Below are positions 43,387 through 51,482 of a stretch of 51,482 nucleotides of DNA, in pieces. Location: the NCBI GenBank assembly GCA_037443645.1, contig JBBINY010000016.1, positions 1-51,482 of the forward strand, in the 5' to 3' direction. Source of the stretch: UBA2336 sp037443645 (GTDB taxonomy: Bacteria; Bacteroidota; Bacteroidia; Cytophagales; Cyclobacteriaceae). The notes beneath the pieces are model-generated. The model saw only the letters and a list, made by a program, of their open reading frames with translations. It was not told the origin of the DNA and did not search any database. The stretch's first letter is position 1. Each line of letters begins with the position of its first letter. A program made the position numbers and the translations under genes.

Positions 43387-46300
43387 ATGAGACCATCAAA
43401 ATCCCACTCTCTTTTCAGGTTATTGGTGCTATCCATATTGGCAATTCTGGGCAGCATAAATCTTGTTTTTTCACAGGCAACGGTAGTTCCAGGCTCAGTT
43501 TCGAACTCTAAAACAAATTACTCTCCGGGAGTTGGCCCTAACCGCTTACTGGTTGTAGCCGTCTCGAACGAAAACAATAATAATGTTCGAACGGTTACAA
43601 GTATAACCTGGGGTGGTCAAAATTTGACTTTTGCAGCCGGTCGAACGAATGCAGGTACAGGAAGTAATGACTTGCGGGCCGAGATATGGTACCTTAATGA
43701 AGCCGGTATTAACAATGCTTCAGCGAACTGCAACAATTTTGTGGTGACTTGGAGCGGGGCAACCACCGAAGCATTTACAGTTTTTACCCTGAAAGACGTT
43801 GACCAGACTACCCCCATTGCAGCTACTGGAACGGGGTCTCCGGCAGCCGATGGAACAACCACCACCACAGCGGCTATGGCTGCGGGTGTAAACGATATTT
43901 CGTGTTATGCCTCTGCAACCCGGGCCAACAGCGCAACCCATACTCCGGCTACAGGATATACGGAATTAAGCGACCAGGTAGTGGTTGACACAGAAACCAC
44001 ATCCTTTGCTGCAGCTTCTAAGGAAATCACTTCGGCAGGTAGTGAAACACCCACCGCCACCTGGAGCGCCTCAGGCCAATTGGTTATTGTAGGCGTTGTA
44101 TTCAATGGCGAGCCCTCAACAGGAGGAGTTACATACTACTCCCGGAATGCAACTTCTGGTGGGAACTGGAACAGCAACACCTCCTGGACTACCAATCCAG
44201 ATGGTTCTGGCGGTCCGCTGGCGGCAGGCGTATGGCCGCGAAGATTTGATAACATCGTGATCCGCAGCGGACATACAATAACCGTTGATGCCGTAGATGA
44301 CAATAAGAGTTGCGGGGTATCACCGGATGGCCTTGGACGGAGCAATATCGGGCCGTTTGTTTCATCGAACATAGCGATGTTTTATCACACCGGAGACATC
44401 GCCATTTACGGAACCCTTAGCGTAACAGGTGTTGAAATGATGATTGAGGGTTTTACACGTATTTTCTCCGGGGGCTCGTTTACCTTAACTTCAAACCTTG
44501 TTAACCTTGGCTTTTTAGAGGCCGATGCAGGCTCCGGATTAAGCAGCCTTGATGACCTGGTACTTAGTGGCAACAGCAATACAATCATTAATACAAACTC
44601 AACGTCAACCGATGACCTGGTTATTGACCATACTGATGCCTCCCTTTGCGGGACAGGCACGGCTACGCTTCAAAACGGTGCCGGAAGTCAGATAACCTAT
44701 ACAAACGGAGCAACTGTTGTACAGATTTGTACATCCTTCACCGTTGTGTGCACCGGGGTGGGTTGTACAGGCTTCCCCGTTACAGGAACTGGAGCCTCAT
44801 TTGGAAACCGTGGGCCGGGGGGTATTCAAAGCACTACAGGGGCAACCAATCTGACGTTCTGGTTGAATGCATCTACCATAAGTCAGGCCGATAATACCAA
44901 TGTTTCAACCTGGTCTGATCGATCCGGTTATAGTAACCATGCAAATGCAGTTATTGGTAATGAACCGGTATACAGAACGAATATCGTTAATGGAAATCCT
45001 GCGATTCGTTTTACAGCAGCGAATACCGATTACCTGCGTGTGGCTAATGCGGCCTCGTTGCGCCCTAATAACATCAGCATATTTGTTGTCGGTATGTACA
45101 CATCATCCGCCTCCCAATGGGCTCCTTTCTTAATAAAAGCCACGAACTATACCTGGGCTGACGGTTATGCTATTGCACGAAATGACGTCACTAATTTCGT
45201 CAGGGGGTTTGTTACAGCATGGAATGCAAATTTTGTCAATTCAGCTCTTGCGCCCAGCACATACACGATTATTAACATGATCTATAATAATGTAAACGTA
45301 GAGACCTTTTACAACGGAACTTCGCAGGGAACCGATCCATTCTCGGCCAACATTACCAATTCTAACAATTTTCTTTACGTTGGTATAAGCCCCAACGATG
45401 CCGGCACAGGTGTACGGCAGCCATTTGATGGTGACATGTCTGAAATTATTATCTTCAATAGAAATGTAACGCTTGTTGAACGGATAATAATCCAAAACTA
45501 CCTGGCTGCAAAATACGGACTTTCACTCGGAGCCAATGATGTATATACGATGGATAACCCGGCTAATGGAAATTTTGATTACGATGTAGCCGGCATAGGT
45601 CAGGCGGTTGATGGCTCAAGGCACATTGATTCCAGGGGCACAGGCATTGTGCGCATGGTTGTGCAAAATCCTGCATCCCTATCGAACAATAAATTCCTGA
45701 TGTGGGGTCATAACAATGCCAGCATGACAAGCAATTTTATTGACATTGATAATGTACTTATTAAAGAACGGCTGAACCGTGTCTGGCGCATAAGCGAAGT
45801 AGGAGACATTGGTAACGTTTCTGTTTCGTTTGACATAAGCAGCTTACCCGGAAGCCCGATAGGAGCTGATTTACGGCTCCTCATTGATCGGGATGGGGAC
45901 GGTTTTGCCGACAATGATGTAACACCTATTGGCGGAGGGACCCTTGCCGGAAGCGTCATCACGTTTACCGGCATAAACTTGCAGAATGGTGACCGGTTTA
46001 CCCTCGGCAATACAAATCTTGGAGCGCCCCTGCCGGTTGAACTTGTATTTTTCCGTGCCCAGGTGCGTCAGGGCGTGGTTGACCTTACCTGGCGAACGGC
46101 AACTGAAACGAACAACGATTTCTTTACTGTTGAACGTTCTACCAATACAACCGAATGGACAGTAGTGACTACCGTACCCGGCAAAGGTAATTCTACAACA
46201 CGAACAGATTATGCCTCGGTTGACGAAAACCCTTTCGCTGGAATAAATTACTTTCGCCTGAAACAAACCGATTTTGACGGCACTTTTACTTATTCGGAAG

Positions 46301-46569
46301 TTGTTTCGGTTTTTGTTGAGCCGGTTGACTACGTGCAGGTATATCCGAACCCTGCCAAAGGGTATTTTATCCTAAAAGCCTCATTTGAGTTGGATCCCAA
46401 CGGCATAAGGCTGTTTGACCAACTCGGAAAACAATTAAGCCTGGTAACAATACCCGGTGACTCACAAAAGCAATTCACAGTTGATACCAGCAACCTCGCA
46501 CCGGGTTTATACATTCTTCAGGTAACCAACGGGGTAAATGTTAAATCAACCCGTATACTAGTTCAATAA
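43387..46569 (+). CDS. Large T9SS-dependent surface protein with a LamG-like domain
   Basis: A 1060-residue secreted protein. From ATG 43387 it begins with a clear signal peptide (RLLVLSILAILGSINLVFSQ). Residues about 20-250 are a beta-rich domain with SPGVGPNRLLVVAVS and TSITWGGQNLTFAAG. Residues about 250-460 form a G8/beta-helix-like section (NATSGGNWNSNTSWTTNPDG). A concanavalin/LamG-like domain follows (LTFWLNASTISQADNTNVST ... WSDRSGYSNHAN), then a DUF8202-like region (DYDVAGIGQAVDGSRHIDSR). It ends with LPVELVFFRAQVRQGVVDLT and a type A T9SS sorting domain (VQVYPNPAKGYFILKASFEL ... LAPGLYILQVTNGVNVKSTR). The LamG fold suggests carbohydrate binding, perhaps adhesion or gliding. The end lies 3 bp from the methyltransferase stop. 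Confidence 0.85.
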   Translation: MRPSKSHSLFRLLVLSILAILGSINLVFSQATVVPGSVSNSKTNYSPGVGPNRLLVVAVSNENNNNVRTVTSITWGGQNLTFAAGRTNAGTGSNDLRAEIWYLNEAGINNASANCNNFVVTWSGATTEAFTVFTLKDVDQTTPIAATGTGSPAADGTTTTTAAMAAGVNDISCYASATRANSATHTPATGYTELSDQVVVDTETTSFAAASKEITSAGSETPTATWSASGQLVIVGVVFNGEPSTGGVTYYSRNATSGGNWNSNTSWTTNPDGSGGPLAAGVWPRRFDNIVIRSGHTITVDAVDDNKSCGVSPDGLGRSNIGPFVSSNIAMFYHTGDIAIYGTLSVTGVEMMIEGFTRIFSGGSFTLTSNLVNLGFLEADAGSGLSSLDDLVLSGNSNTIINTNSTSTDDLVIDHTDASLCGTGTATLQNGAGSQITYTNGATVVQICTSFTVVCTGVGCTGFPVTGTGASFGNRGPGGIQSTTGATNLTFWLNASTISQADNTNVSTWSDRSGYSNHANAVIGNEPVYRTNIVNGNPAIRFTAANTDYLRVANAASLRPNNISIFVVGMYTSSASQWAPFLIKATNYTWADGYAIARNDVTNFVRGFVTAWNANFVNSALAPSTYTIINMIYNNVNVETFYNGTSQGTDPFSANITNSNNFLYVGISPNDAGTGVRQPFDGDMSEIIIFNRNVTLVERIIIQNYLAAKYGLSLGANDVYTMDNPANGNFDYDVAGIGQAVDGSRHIDSRGTGIVRMVVQNPASLSNNKFLMWGHNNASMTSNFIDIDNVLIKERLNRVWRISEVGDIGNVSVSFDISSLPGSPIGADLRLLIDRDGDGFADNDVTPIGGGTLAGSVITFTGINLQNGDRFTLGNTNLGAPLPVELVFFRAQVRQGVVDLTWRTATETNNDFFTVERSTNTTEWTVVTTVPGKGNSTTRTDYASVDENPFAGINYFRLKQTDFDGTFTYSEVVSVFVEPVDYVQVYPNPAKGYFILKASFELDPNGIRLFDQLGKQLSLVTIPGDSQKQFTVDTSNLAPGLYILQVTNGVNVKSTRILVQ

Positions 46570-46572
46570 GAA

Positions 46573-47325
46573 TTACACGGGCCTGCATTCAATTAACCAA
46601 TCCCAGGGGTAGGGTGCTTTCATCCACTGTGGTGGTGAACTGAACTCGGTATGCCATGAATACTCAACCTTCTCCAGGTTCTTTATAGTCAACCCGGCTT
46701 CACGAAAAATTACATCAAGCTCTGAAGCCGAATAGTGCTTGGTTTTCACCCCATTGATCTGCAGGATACCCCGCAATATATCCGTTCTCGGCCCGGTGAA
46801 CCCAGCGTACTCATCAGCCGAAACCTCCTGGGGAGAAACTCCCTCCTTGCCGTACCATCGAAACAACTGCCATACCGAGAAAAGGTACGACTCCATGGAT
46901 GGCATCACGATAACCGCTGCACCGTTGGGTTTGAGAGCCTTCCTGACATTCCTCAACATCACTATGTTCCGTTCAGGTTCCGGCAGCATGATAACATTGC
47001 AGCAAAACAAAAAATCAACTGTTGGGAGTTTAATTCTTGATTGTGCCAGGTCGGCCTGCTGAAAAGAAATGTTCTTATAGGAAGTTTTGCGTGCCTCATT
47101 TAAACACTCATCGGAGATATCAATGGCCACTACCTTTTTAAAGCGGGTAGCCAGGTATGGGAAAGCCTTACCGATACCACACCCAAAATCCAGAGCGGTG
47201 TGTTTCTTACTGGCATACACGTTAAAGTACTTGAACAAAATACGTTTCTGGTCACCCGCAAATACATCAAAAATTTCCTGATTGTATGTCGGTGCAATCC
47301 TGTTCCAATGTTTCTCCTGGTTCAT
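46573..47325 (-). CDS. Class I SAM-dependent methyltransferase
   Basis: A 250-residue methyltransferase of the Methyltransf_11/UbiE-like type. The SAM-binding motif I is ALDFGCGIGKAFPYLATRF, motif II is VVAIDISDECLNEARK, and motif III/IV is VDFLFCCNVIMLPEPE followed by LKPNGAAVIVMPSMES. No signal peptide. ATG 47325 is 5 bp beyond the M48 pseudogene stop, so it was probably cotranscribed with that gene. The substrate is not identifiable. Confidence 0.86.
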   Translation of the reverse strand: MNQEKHWNRIAPTYNQEIFDVFAGDQKRILFKYFNVYASKKHTALDFGCGIGKAFPYLATRFKKVVAIDISDECLNEARKTSYKNISFQQADLAQSRIKLPTVDFLFCCNVIMLPEPERNIVMLRNVRKALKPNGAAVIVMPSMESYLFSVWQLFRWYGKEGVSPQEVSADEYAGFTGPRTDILRGILQINGVKTKHYSASELDVIFREAGLTIKNLEKVEYSWHTEFSSPPQWMKAPYPWDWLIECRPV

Positions 47326-47329
47326 TCTT

Positions 47330-48826
47330 TCAGTTGTTTTTTAAAGGCATCAGCAAGATAGACATTGCCTGATTTAATGTAATCCCATCCCTCATAAACG
47401 AATAGTATCTCCCACCCGGGAACTTGGTTTTGTAGGTTTCCTTGATTCGTTTTTTCACCTGGTTGCGGATCGTCAGGCTGCAAATTTTCCACAACAGGTA
47501 ATAATGTTCCTCCTTTTCCGGGTTGAAATGTGATTGGTTATTCAGAAAATGGAAGGCCACCTCTCCCATTTCGCGCATTTCCAGGTTGTGAAGAAAGTTT
47601 AACCAGCTTTAACTGATCATCGTAGTAATGCGTATAGGTGGGCACATACAGAGTGGGAGCCTCCAGGCTTTTCGATTCGATGAGTTCAATAAATGTTCGG
47701 GTGATCATCGAAATCAGGTAGGCATTCTTCGGGTGTATGTGTAATTGCTCAAGAGCAAGGGCCATCGTCAAATCAGCCTGCTTGCTGAAGTGAGCGCAGG
47801 CCACCCGTTCGAGCTCGCATCGCGCAAGGATGGCATTCAAAGCAACAGGTTCTGCCTACAGCAAAGTACCAGTGTCGGGTTTGTACCTTTGCCAGGAGAG
47901 CTTTCCTCCGCAGTTCAATATCCGGGTGTGTTTCAATTGAGTCTACGGAAAAGATCAGCATCTCTGTGGGTTTCTTGCTGTAAACGCTTAGCCGCATTTT
48001 CAGCCATATTTCCTCAAACGGATATTTTGTTGAATAAAAGGGCTCAAAAAGTTTTTTGTCAAAAGTATACTTCAAATGCATGGCCGAGTCAAGCACATTT
48101 ATCATTCCCAGTGCACCTTGAGGTGAATATCCTGCATTCAGCAAAATAGAAAAGCCAAGCACATCAGCCTCCAATTCGTTTGCGCGGCTATACCGGGTTC
48201 CATCGTAAACCAGTTCTCTTAGCTGGGTTATGTCTTCGGCCGTTACATTATCTGAAAACAGGCGGGCAAATCCTGAGCGTAGTTTCCTAAATAGTCGCTC
48301 TCTACCTGCTTAAGAAGCCTTGTCATAACATGGTCCAGCTCAAAATGGGCCAACTCATGCGCCAGGGTAAAAGCAAGATCGTCCCCTGAGTGAATCCGGC
48401 TAAGCAAGCCGATAGTTACTGCAAAGGTACCCTCGCCATAGCAGAATGCGTTTATGGTTGGGTCTTTAAGAATAAGGGTCAATTTCGGACTCCGATTCAG
48501 TTGATTGCCTGCAACGAGGCGTGACATGACCCGGTCCACCACGGCTTGCAGGCTATCATCACGGATAGCACTTCCCTGTTGGATGAGCCCTATCAGATAA
48601 TTGTTTCTGGCTTTAAACAACTGAGCTATCTCACCCCGTTTTGAGGCAGGCACTCTCTTAAGCTCTTCCTGTGTCTGGCTTTTGATCGATTCAACAAGTT
48701 GGCGTGATGATGCAGCTGAATGCGTTTTGTACGGGGAATAGTCATTTTCAAACTGTGCACAAACCTTAGTTTGAATACGCAGCGATAAACAAATTACAAA
48801 ACCTACCTGGAAATGGTGCCCACCAT
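47330..48826 (-). pseudogene. Broken M48-family zinc metallopeptidase
   Basis: The translated pieces in three frames make one secreted M48 peptidase. The N-terminal piece (signal ending near VCA-Q; zinc motif HELAHFELDH at about 48345-48359) runs to 48243. The chain resumes in another frame near 48270 (FSDNVTAEDITQLRELVY, then NELEADVLG with the third zinc ligand) to about 47880, then in a third frame with VALNAILARCELERV and MITRTFIELIESKSL, then a fourth segment ending at 47330 (NLEMREMGEVAFHFL). Lesions are frameshifts near 48265-48290, 47858-47900 and 47600-47615, and an in-frame TAG at 47856-47858. The possible ATG at 48826 is out of frame with the signal peptide. The active site is intact but the protein cannot be made. 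Confidence 0.82.
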
Positions 48827-48863
48827 GTTGTAAAACTAAGAACGAATGCCAGGAATATTTACA

Positions 48864-49015
48864 TAGAGGCCATCTCAAAAATCAATTCGTCATTGCGAAC
48901 CTGCCGGCAGGCAACCGGCAGTGAAGCAGTCCCCGAAAAACCGTCAAATATGTATAGGATCGCCTCGCTTTGCTCGCGATGACGGCACACTTAGGATTTT
49001 TGAGATGGCTTCTAA
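48864..49015. mobile_element. MITE-like element, copy 2 (152 bp)
   Basis: A second copy of the element at 31646-31797, in the same orientation and the same length, with 5 differences. Terminal inverted repeats, the inner CGTCATTGCGA/TCGCGATGACG pair and the CCTGCCGGCAGG palindrome are all present. TA flanks both ends. It lies between the start of the broken M48 gene (minus) and the start of the broken MBL-fold gene (plus), ending 8 bp before the latter's ATG. It could have displaced both promoters. The lack of a coding region shows it is non-autonomous. Confidence 0.85.
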
Positions 49016-49022
49016 CAAATTA

Positions 49023-49302
49023 ATGATTGCGATCCTTCTTTTGATCACCAGCCTTGCGCTGGCTCAATGTAGTGAACCGGATAAGATACCTACAGTAAAG
49101 GAGACTTGACTATTCAGCCAATTCTGCATGGAACACTTGCAATGTATTGGAATGGAAAAGCAATTTATCATGATCCGTATGGTGCCAGTAAAGCCTTTGA
49201 GGGTACTCCTGCACCTGATCTTGTGCTGATAACAGACATTCATGGCGATCATTTTCACCTCGAGACACTTCAATCAATATACCTGGCAAAAGCAACGCTA
49301 GT
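49023..49302 (+). pseudogene. Frameshifted and truncated MBL-fold (UlaG-like) hydrolase
   Basis: ATG 49023 opens a signal peptide (IAILLLITSLALAQC) that runs to a stop at 49107-49109. The rest continues in another frame: KGDLTIQPILHGTLAMYWNG, then AFEGTPAPDLVLITDIHGDH and FHLETLQSIYLAKATLV. DIHGDHFH is the first zinc-binding motif of the metallo-beta-lactamase-like UlaG-type family. Homology stops near 49302, so about half of a 230-residue family protein is missing, including the later zinc ligands. There is therefore at least one frameshift, between 49085 and 49105, and a 3' deletion. The OsmC gene follows after about 100 bp. It is not functional. Confidence 0.8.
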
Positions 49303-49405
49303 GCGGTTATCTCAAATGTACGATGGAAATCGCTGCATCGTTCGGCTGAGGAGCCTTCATCGAATCATAATAACTGTTAACTTGTACAGCAAAAACCTTG
49401 AAATC

Positions 49406-49822
49406 ATGAGCATCAAAAGAAAAGCCACAGCCGTTTGGGGCGGTTCCGGAAAGGAAGGTAAGGGCCACCTTAGCACACAAAGCACCGTGTTGCATAAAAC
49501 ACAGTACTCCTTCAGTTCACGCTTTGAAAGCGGCATTGGTACAAATCCTGAGGAGTTGATAGCAGCTGCGCATTCCGGGTGTTTTACCATGAAACTAAGC
49601 TTCGTACTGGGCGAGGCCGGCTTCACGCCCGAAGAGCTAAAAACCGATTGCATAATTACCCTCGATAGCGGAACAGTGACTCAATCGCAACTGTTTCTAG
49701 AAGCCCGGGTACCGGGCATCAGCAGAGAAAAGTTCGATGAGTGTGTGAAAAATGCTGAAGTGAATTGCCCGATTTCTAAATTGTTGAAGTCGGCCATTTC
49801 AGTGGAAGCGCGATTGATTTAA
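49406..49822 (+). CDS. OsmC/Ohr-family peroxiredoxin-like protein
   Basis: A 138-residue protein from ATG 49406 (MSIKRKATAVWGGSGKEGKG). The family's catalytic cysteines are both present: the first in AAAHSGCFTMKLS, the second in VNCPISKLLKSAISV near the C-terminus. OsmC proteins reduce organic hydroperoxides. A longer open frame running back to 49106 comes from the broken MBL-fold gene and should not be part of this protein. The spacer 49303-49405 may contain its promoter, though only a weak TAACTTGT is seen. The downstream acyl-CoA oxidase-like gene starts 18 bp after its stop. Confidence 0.92.
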   Translation: MSIKRKATAVWGGSGKEGKGHLSTQSTVLHKTQYSFSSRFESGIGTNPEELIAAAHSGCFTMKLSFVLGEAGFTPEELKTDCIITLDSGTVTQSQLFLEARVPGISREKFDECVKNAEVNCPISKLLKSAISVEARLI

Positions 49823-49840
49823 CAGTGAAATAAAACCGGT

Positions 49841-51482
49841 ATGCTTCAATCTGCACAACTCAAGCAAAACCCGCAATTGTTTGTCTTTCTTCCGGTCTTG
49901 TATACGGTCTGGGCGGATGCCGTACTTACTCCAACCGAAATAAAAAACCTGGAGGCACTTGTAGAAAAGCAAACCTGGCTAACCGATAAAGAGCGGGAAT
50001 TTTTGCTAACTCAGATTGATCCTGGCAATCCGCCTACCCCCTACGAACTCAAAAACTGGTTAAGCGAAATCCTTAAGGTCAACACCGGCACCACCGATTC
50101 GCTGGTTGACATAGGAATTAAAATGGCTCAACTGCATACCGGAGGCAAAGTTACCATCCCGGATGAAGCCATTCGTTCACTTGCCGGTGTTGAGAGGGCC
50201 CTGGGATTTATCGGGAATGAGGCAACGTTTACATTTCACCCCGAATTTCGGACTTCCATAACTCAACAGCAGACTACGCAACATAAATTTGACGTAGCCG
50301 AGATGGCCCGGCTGCTTGATGGCGATCAGGCCGCCCTGATTAATCGGGTAAAGACAATCCTGACCGACCCCGAGTTTGGCTACATCGAAACCGATTCATT
50401 GAATGTCTACCGCGAGAAAGTGCTTCACTGGGCAAAGCTCCTGGCCGAGCAAGGCTTTGGCGCCATCGCCTATCCAAAGGAATACGGTGGTAAAAACGCC
50501 ATGGCCGATTATTTCGCAATAATGGAAACCCTGAGTTATCACGACCTGAGCCTGGTGGTAAAGTTTGGGGTACAATTCGGGTTATGGGGAATGAGCGTCT
50601 ACTTTCTGGGAACGGAAAAGCACCACCGGAAATACCTGAAAGACATCGGGACTCTTAACCTTCCCGGGTGTTTTGCCATGACTGAAACCGGACACGGATC
50701 CAACGTGCGTGGCGTTGAAACTACAGCAACCTATAACCATCAAAACAAGACTTTTACCATTCACACTCCCAACGAACAAGCAAGGAAGGAATATATCGGC
50801 AATGCCGCCTGTCATGGGCAAATGGCTACGGTATTTGCCAAGCTGCTGGTTGATGGGAAGGATTTTGGCGTGAGCGCCTTCGTAGTTCCATTGCGTGATA
50901 AGGCTGGCAAGCTGATGCCCGGCATTACCATAAAGGACTGTGGAAGAAAAGTTGGATTGAACGGGGTGGACAATGGCGTGATCTATTTCAATAACGTGGT
51001 TATTCCTAAAGACGAAATGCTCGACCGGTTTGCTCACATCACCGATGATGGCCATTTTGATAGTCCGATTACCAGTGATAACCGCAGATTCTTTACCATG
51101 CTGGGCACCCTGGTTGGTGGACGCATTGGAATACCTCGTTCGGGCAATGCCGCATCAAAAGCCGGGTTAACAATCGCCATACGGTATGGTGACAAGCGAA
51201 CTCAATTCGGACCTGAAGGGGCAGCCGAAGTTCCAATATTGAATTACCGTACTCACCAGCGCAGGTTAATCCCATTACTTGCCAACGCCTATGCACTGCA
51301 TTTCGCTTTGCAGTATTTGACTAACCGTTTTGTGAATCGTAGTGAGGAGGAAATGCAGGAAATAGAAGCACTCGCTGCAGGGTTAAAAGCATGGGCAACA
51401 TGGAACACCACGGCTACCCTTCAGGAATGCAGGGAGGCCTGTGGTGGAAAGGGCTATCTGTTTGAAAACCGTATCGGAACCT
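49841..51482 (+). CDS. Acyl-CoA oxidase/dehydrogenase family flavoprotein (3'-truncated by the window edge)
   Basis: The frame from ATG 49841 is open to the end of the window (547 codons). An N-terminal helical extension of about 180 residues precedes the core (PEFGYIETDSLNVYREKVLH). The core has AMTETGHGSNVRGVETTATY, the FAD/substrate loop, then KLMPGITIKDCGRKVGLNGV, DNGVIYFNNVVIPKDEMLDR, KRTQFGPEGAAEVPILNYRT and ECREACGGKGYL. The pattern is nearer acyl-CoA oxidases (ACOX) than medium-chain acyl-CoA dehydrogenases. The catalytic glutamate lies downstream of the window. These enzymes start beta-oxidation by introducing a trans double bond next to CoA. The gene is probably cotranscribed with osmC, which would remove peroxide products if it is a true oxidase. 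Confidence 0.9.
   Translation, partial: MLQSAQLKQNPQLFVFLPVLYTVWADAVLTPTEIKNLEALVEKQTWLTDKEREFLLTQIDPGNPPTPYELKNWLSEILKVNTGTTDSLVDIGIKMAQLHTGGKVTIPDEAIRSLAGVERALGFIGNEATFTFHPEFRTSITQQQTTQHKFDVAEMARLLDGDQAALINRVKTILTDPEFGYIETDSLNVYREKVLHWAKLLAEQGFGAIAYPKEYGGKNAMADYFAIMETLSYHDLSLVVKFGVQFGLWGMSVYFLGTEKHHRKYLKDIGTLNLPGCFAMTETGHGSNVRGVETTATYNHQNKTFTIHTPNEQARKEYIGNAACHGQMATVFAKLLVDGKDFGVSAFVVPLRDKAGKLMPGITIKDCGRKVGLNGVDNGVIYFNNVVIPKDEMLDRFAHITDDGHFDSPITSDNRRFFTMLGTLVGGRIGIPRSGNAASKAGLTIAIRYGDKRTQFGPEGAAEVPILNYRTHQRRLIPLLANAYALHFALQYLTNRFVNRSEEEMQEIEALAAGLKAWATWNTTATLQECREACGGKGYLFENRIGT

Noticed and set aside
49106..49405. Extension of OsmC into a 238-residue protein
   Set aside because: The first part matches the MBL-fold family and the OsmC domain begins at ATG 49406, so the longer frame is a chance fusion of a pseudogene with osmC.
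1..51482. CRISPR array, tRNA, rRNA, integrase, toxin-antitoxin or restriction system
   Set aside because: No regularly spaced repeats, cloverleaf sequences or recognisable proteins of these types were found on either strand. The only dispersed repeat seen is the 152-bp element.

Overview
This is a chromosomal window of about 46% GC from a member of the Bacteroidota, most likely order Cytophagales. Several things point there. Two large secreted proteins end in type IX secretion (T9SS) C-terminal sorting domains. Several genes are preceded by the Bacteroidota -7 element TAnnTTTG, and Shine-Dalgarno sites are weak. The families seen are typical of the group: a 784-residue FtsX-type permease, a VPS10/BNR-repeat protein, two-domain universal stress proteins, a large AsmA protein and a YceI protein. 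No tRNA, rRNA, CRISPR array, prophage or transposase gene was seen. Nearly all genes lie on the minus strand.

Layout, left to right. 1-702 is the 3' end of a histone-deacetylase-fold gene. 744-3340 holds a beta-lactamase-fold lipoprotein, a fragment of an outer-membrane barrel gene and a cardiolipin-synthase-type enzyme. 3369-9265 is a carbohydrate operon: GH127 arabinofuranosidase-type enzyme, aldose 1-epimerase, and a 938-residue glycosidase-like protein fused to a formylglycine-generating-enzyme-like domain. It is bounded by a bidirectional terminator. 9353-13047 is gyrA followed by a TPR gene. 13158-16243 is a three-gene envelope operon with an LpoB-like lipoprotein. 16287-22589 holds rpe, a T9SS subtilase, a lipoprotein, a TrpF-like protein without its catalytic cysteine, an orphan response regulator, and a glycosyltransferase/LpxH-like pair. 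22841-28404 holds an AsmA protein, trmB and folC. 28464-37245 holds a VPS10/BNR protein, a DUF885 peptidase, a PLD nuclease/YceI pair and an FtsX-type permease. 37366-41972 is a stress island of three universal stress proteins, a zinc alcohol dehydrogenase, a small membrane protein and a coiled-coil protein. 42125-46569 holds a membrane-bound hydrolase and a T9SS surface protein. 46573-49302 holds a methyltransferase next to a decaying zone with two broken genes. 49406-51482 holds an OsmC protein and a truncated acyl-CoA oxidase/dehydrogenase.

The most unusual structure is a 152-bp non-autonomous mobile element (MITE-like) present twice, at 31646-31797 and 48864-49015. The copies differ at 5 positions. 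Each has about 20-bp terminal inverted repeats, an inner inverted repeat, a 12-bp palindrome and apparent TA target duplications. The second copy sits between two divergent genes that are both pseudogenes: an M48 metallopeptidase with at least four lesions and a frameshifted, truncated MBL-fold hydrolase. Other points of interest are the glycosidase/FGE-like fusion, the TrpF paralogue without catalytic residues, a GyrA with alanine at the main quinolone-resistance position, and the LpoB-like gene cluster.
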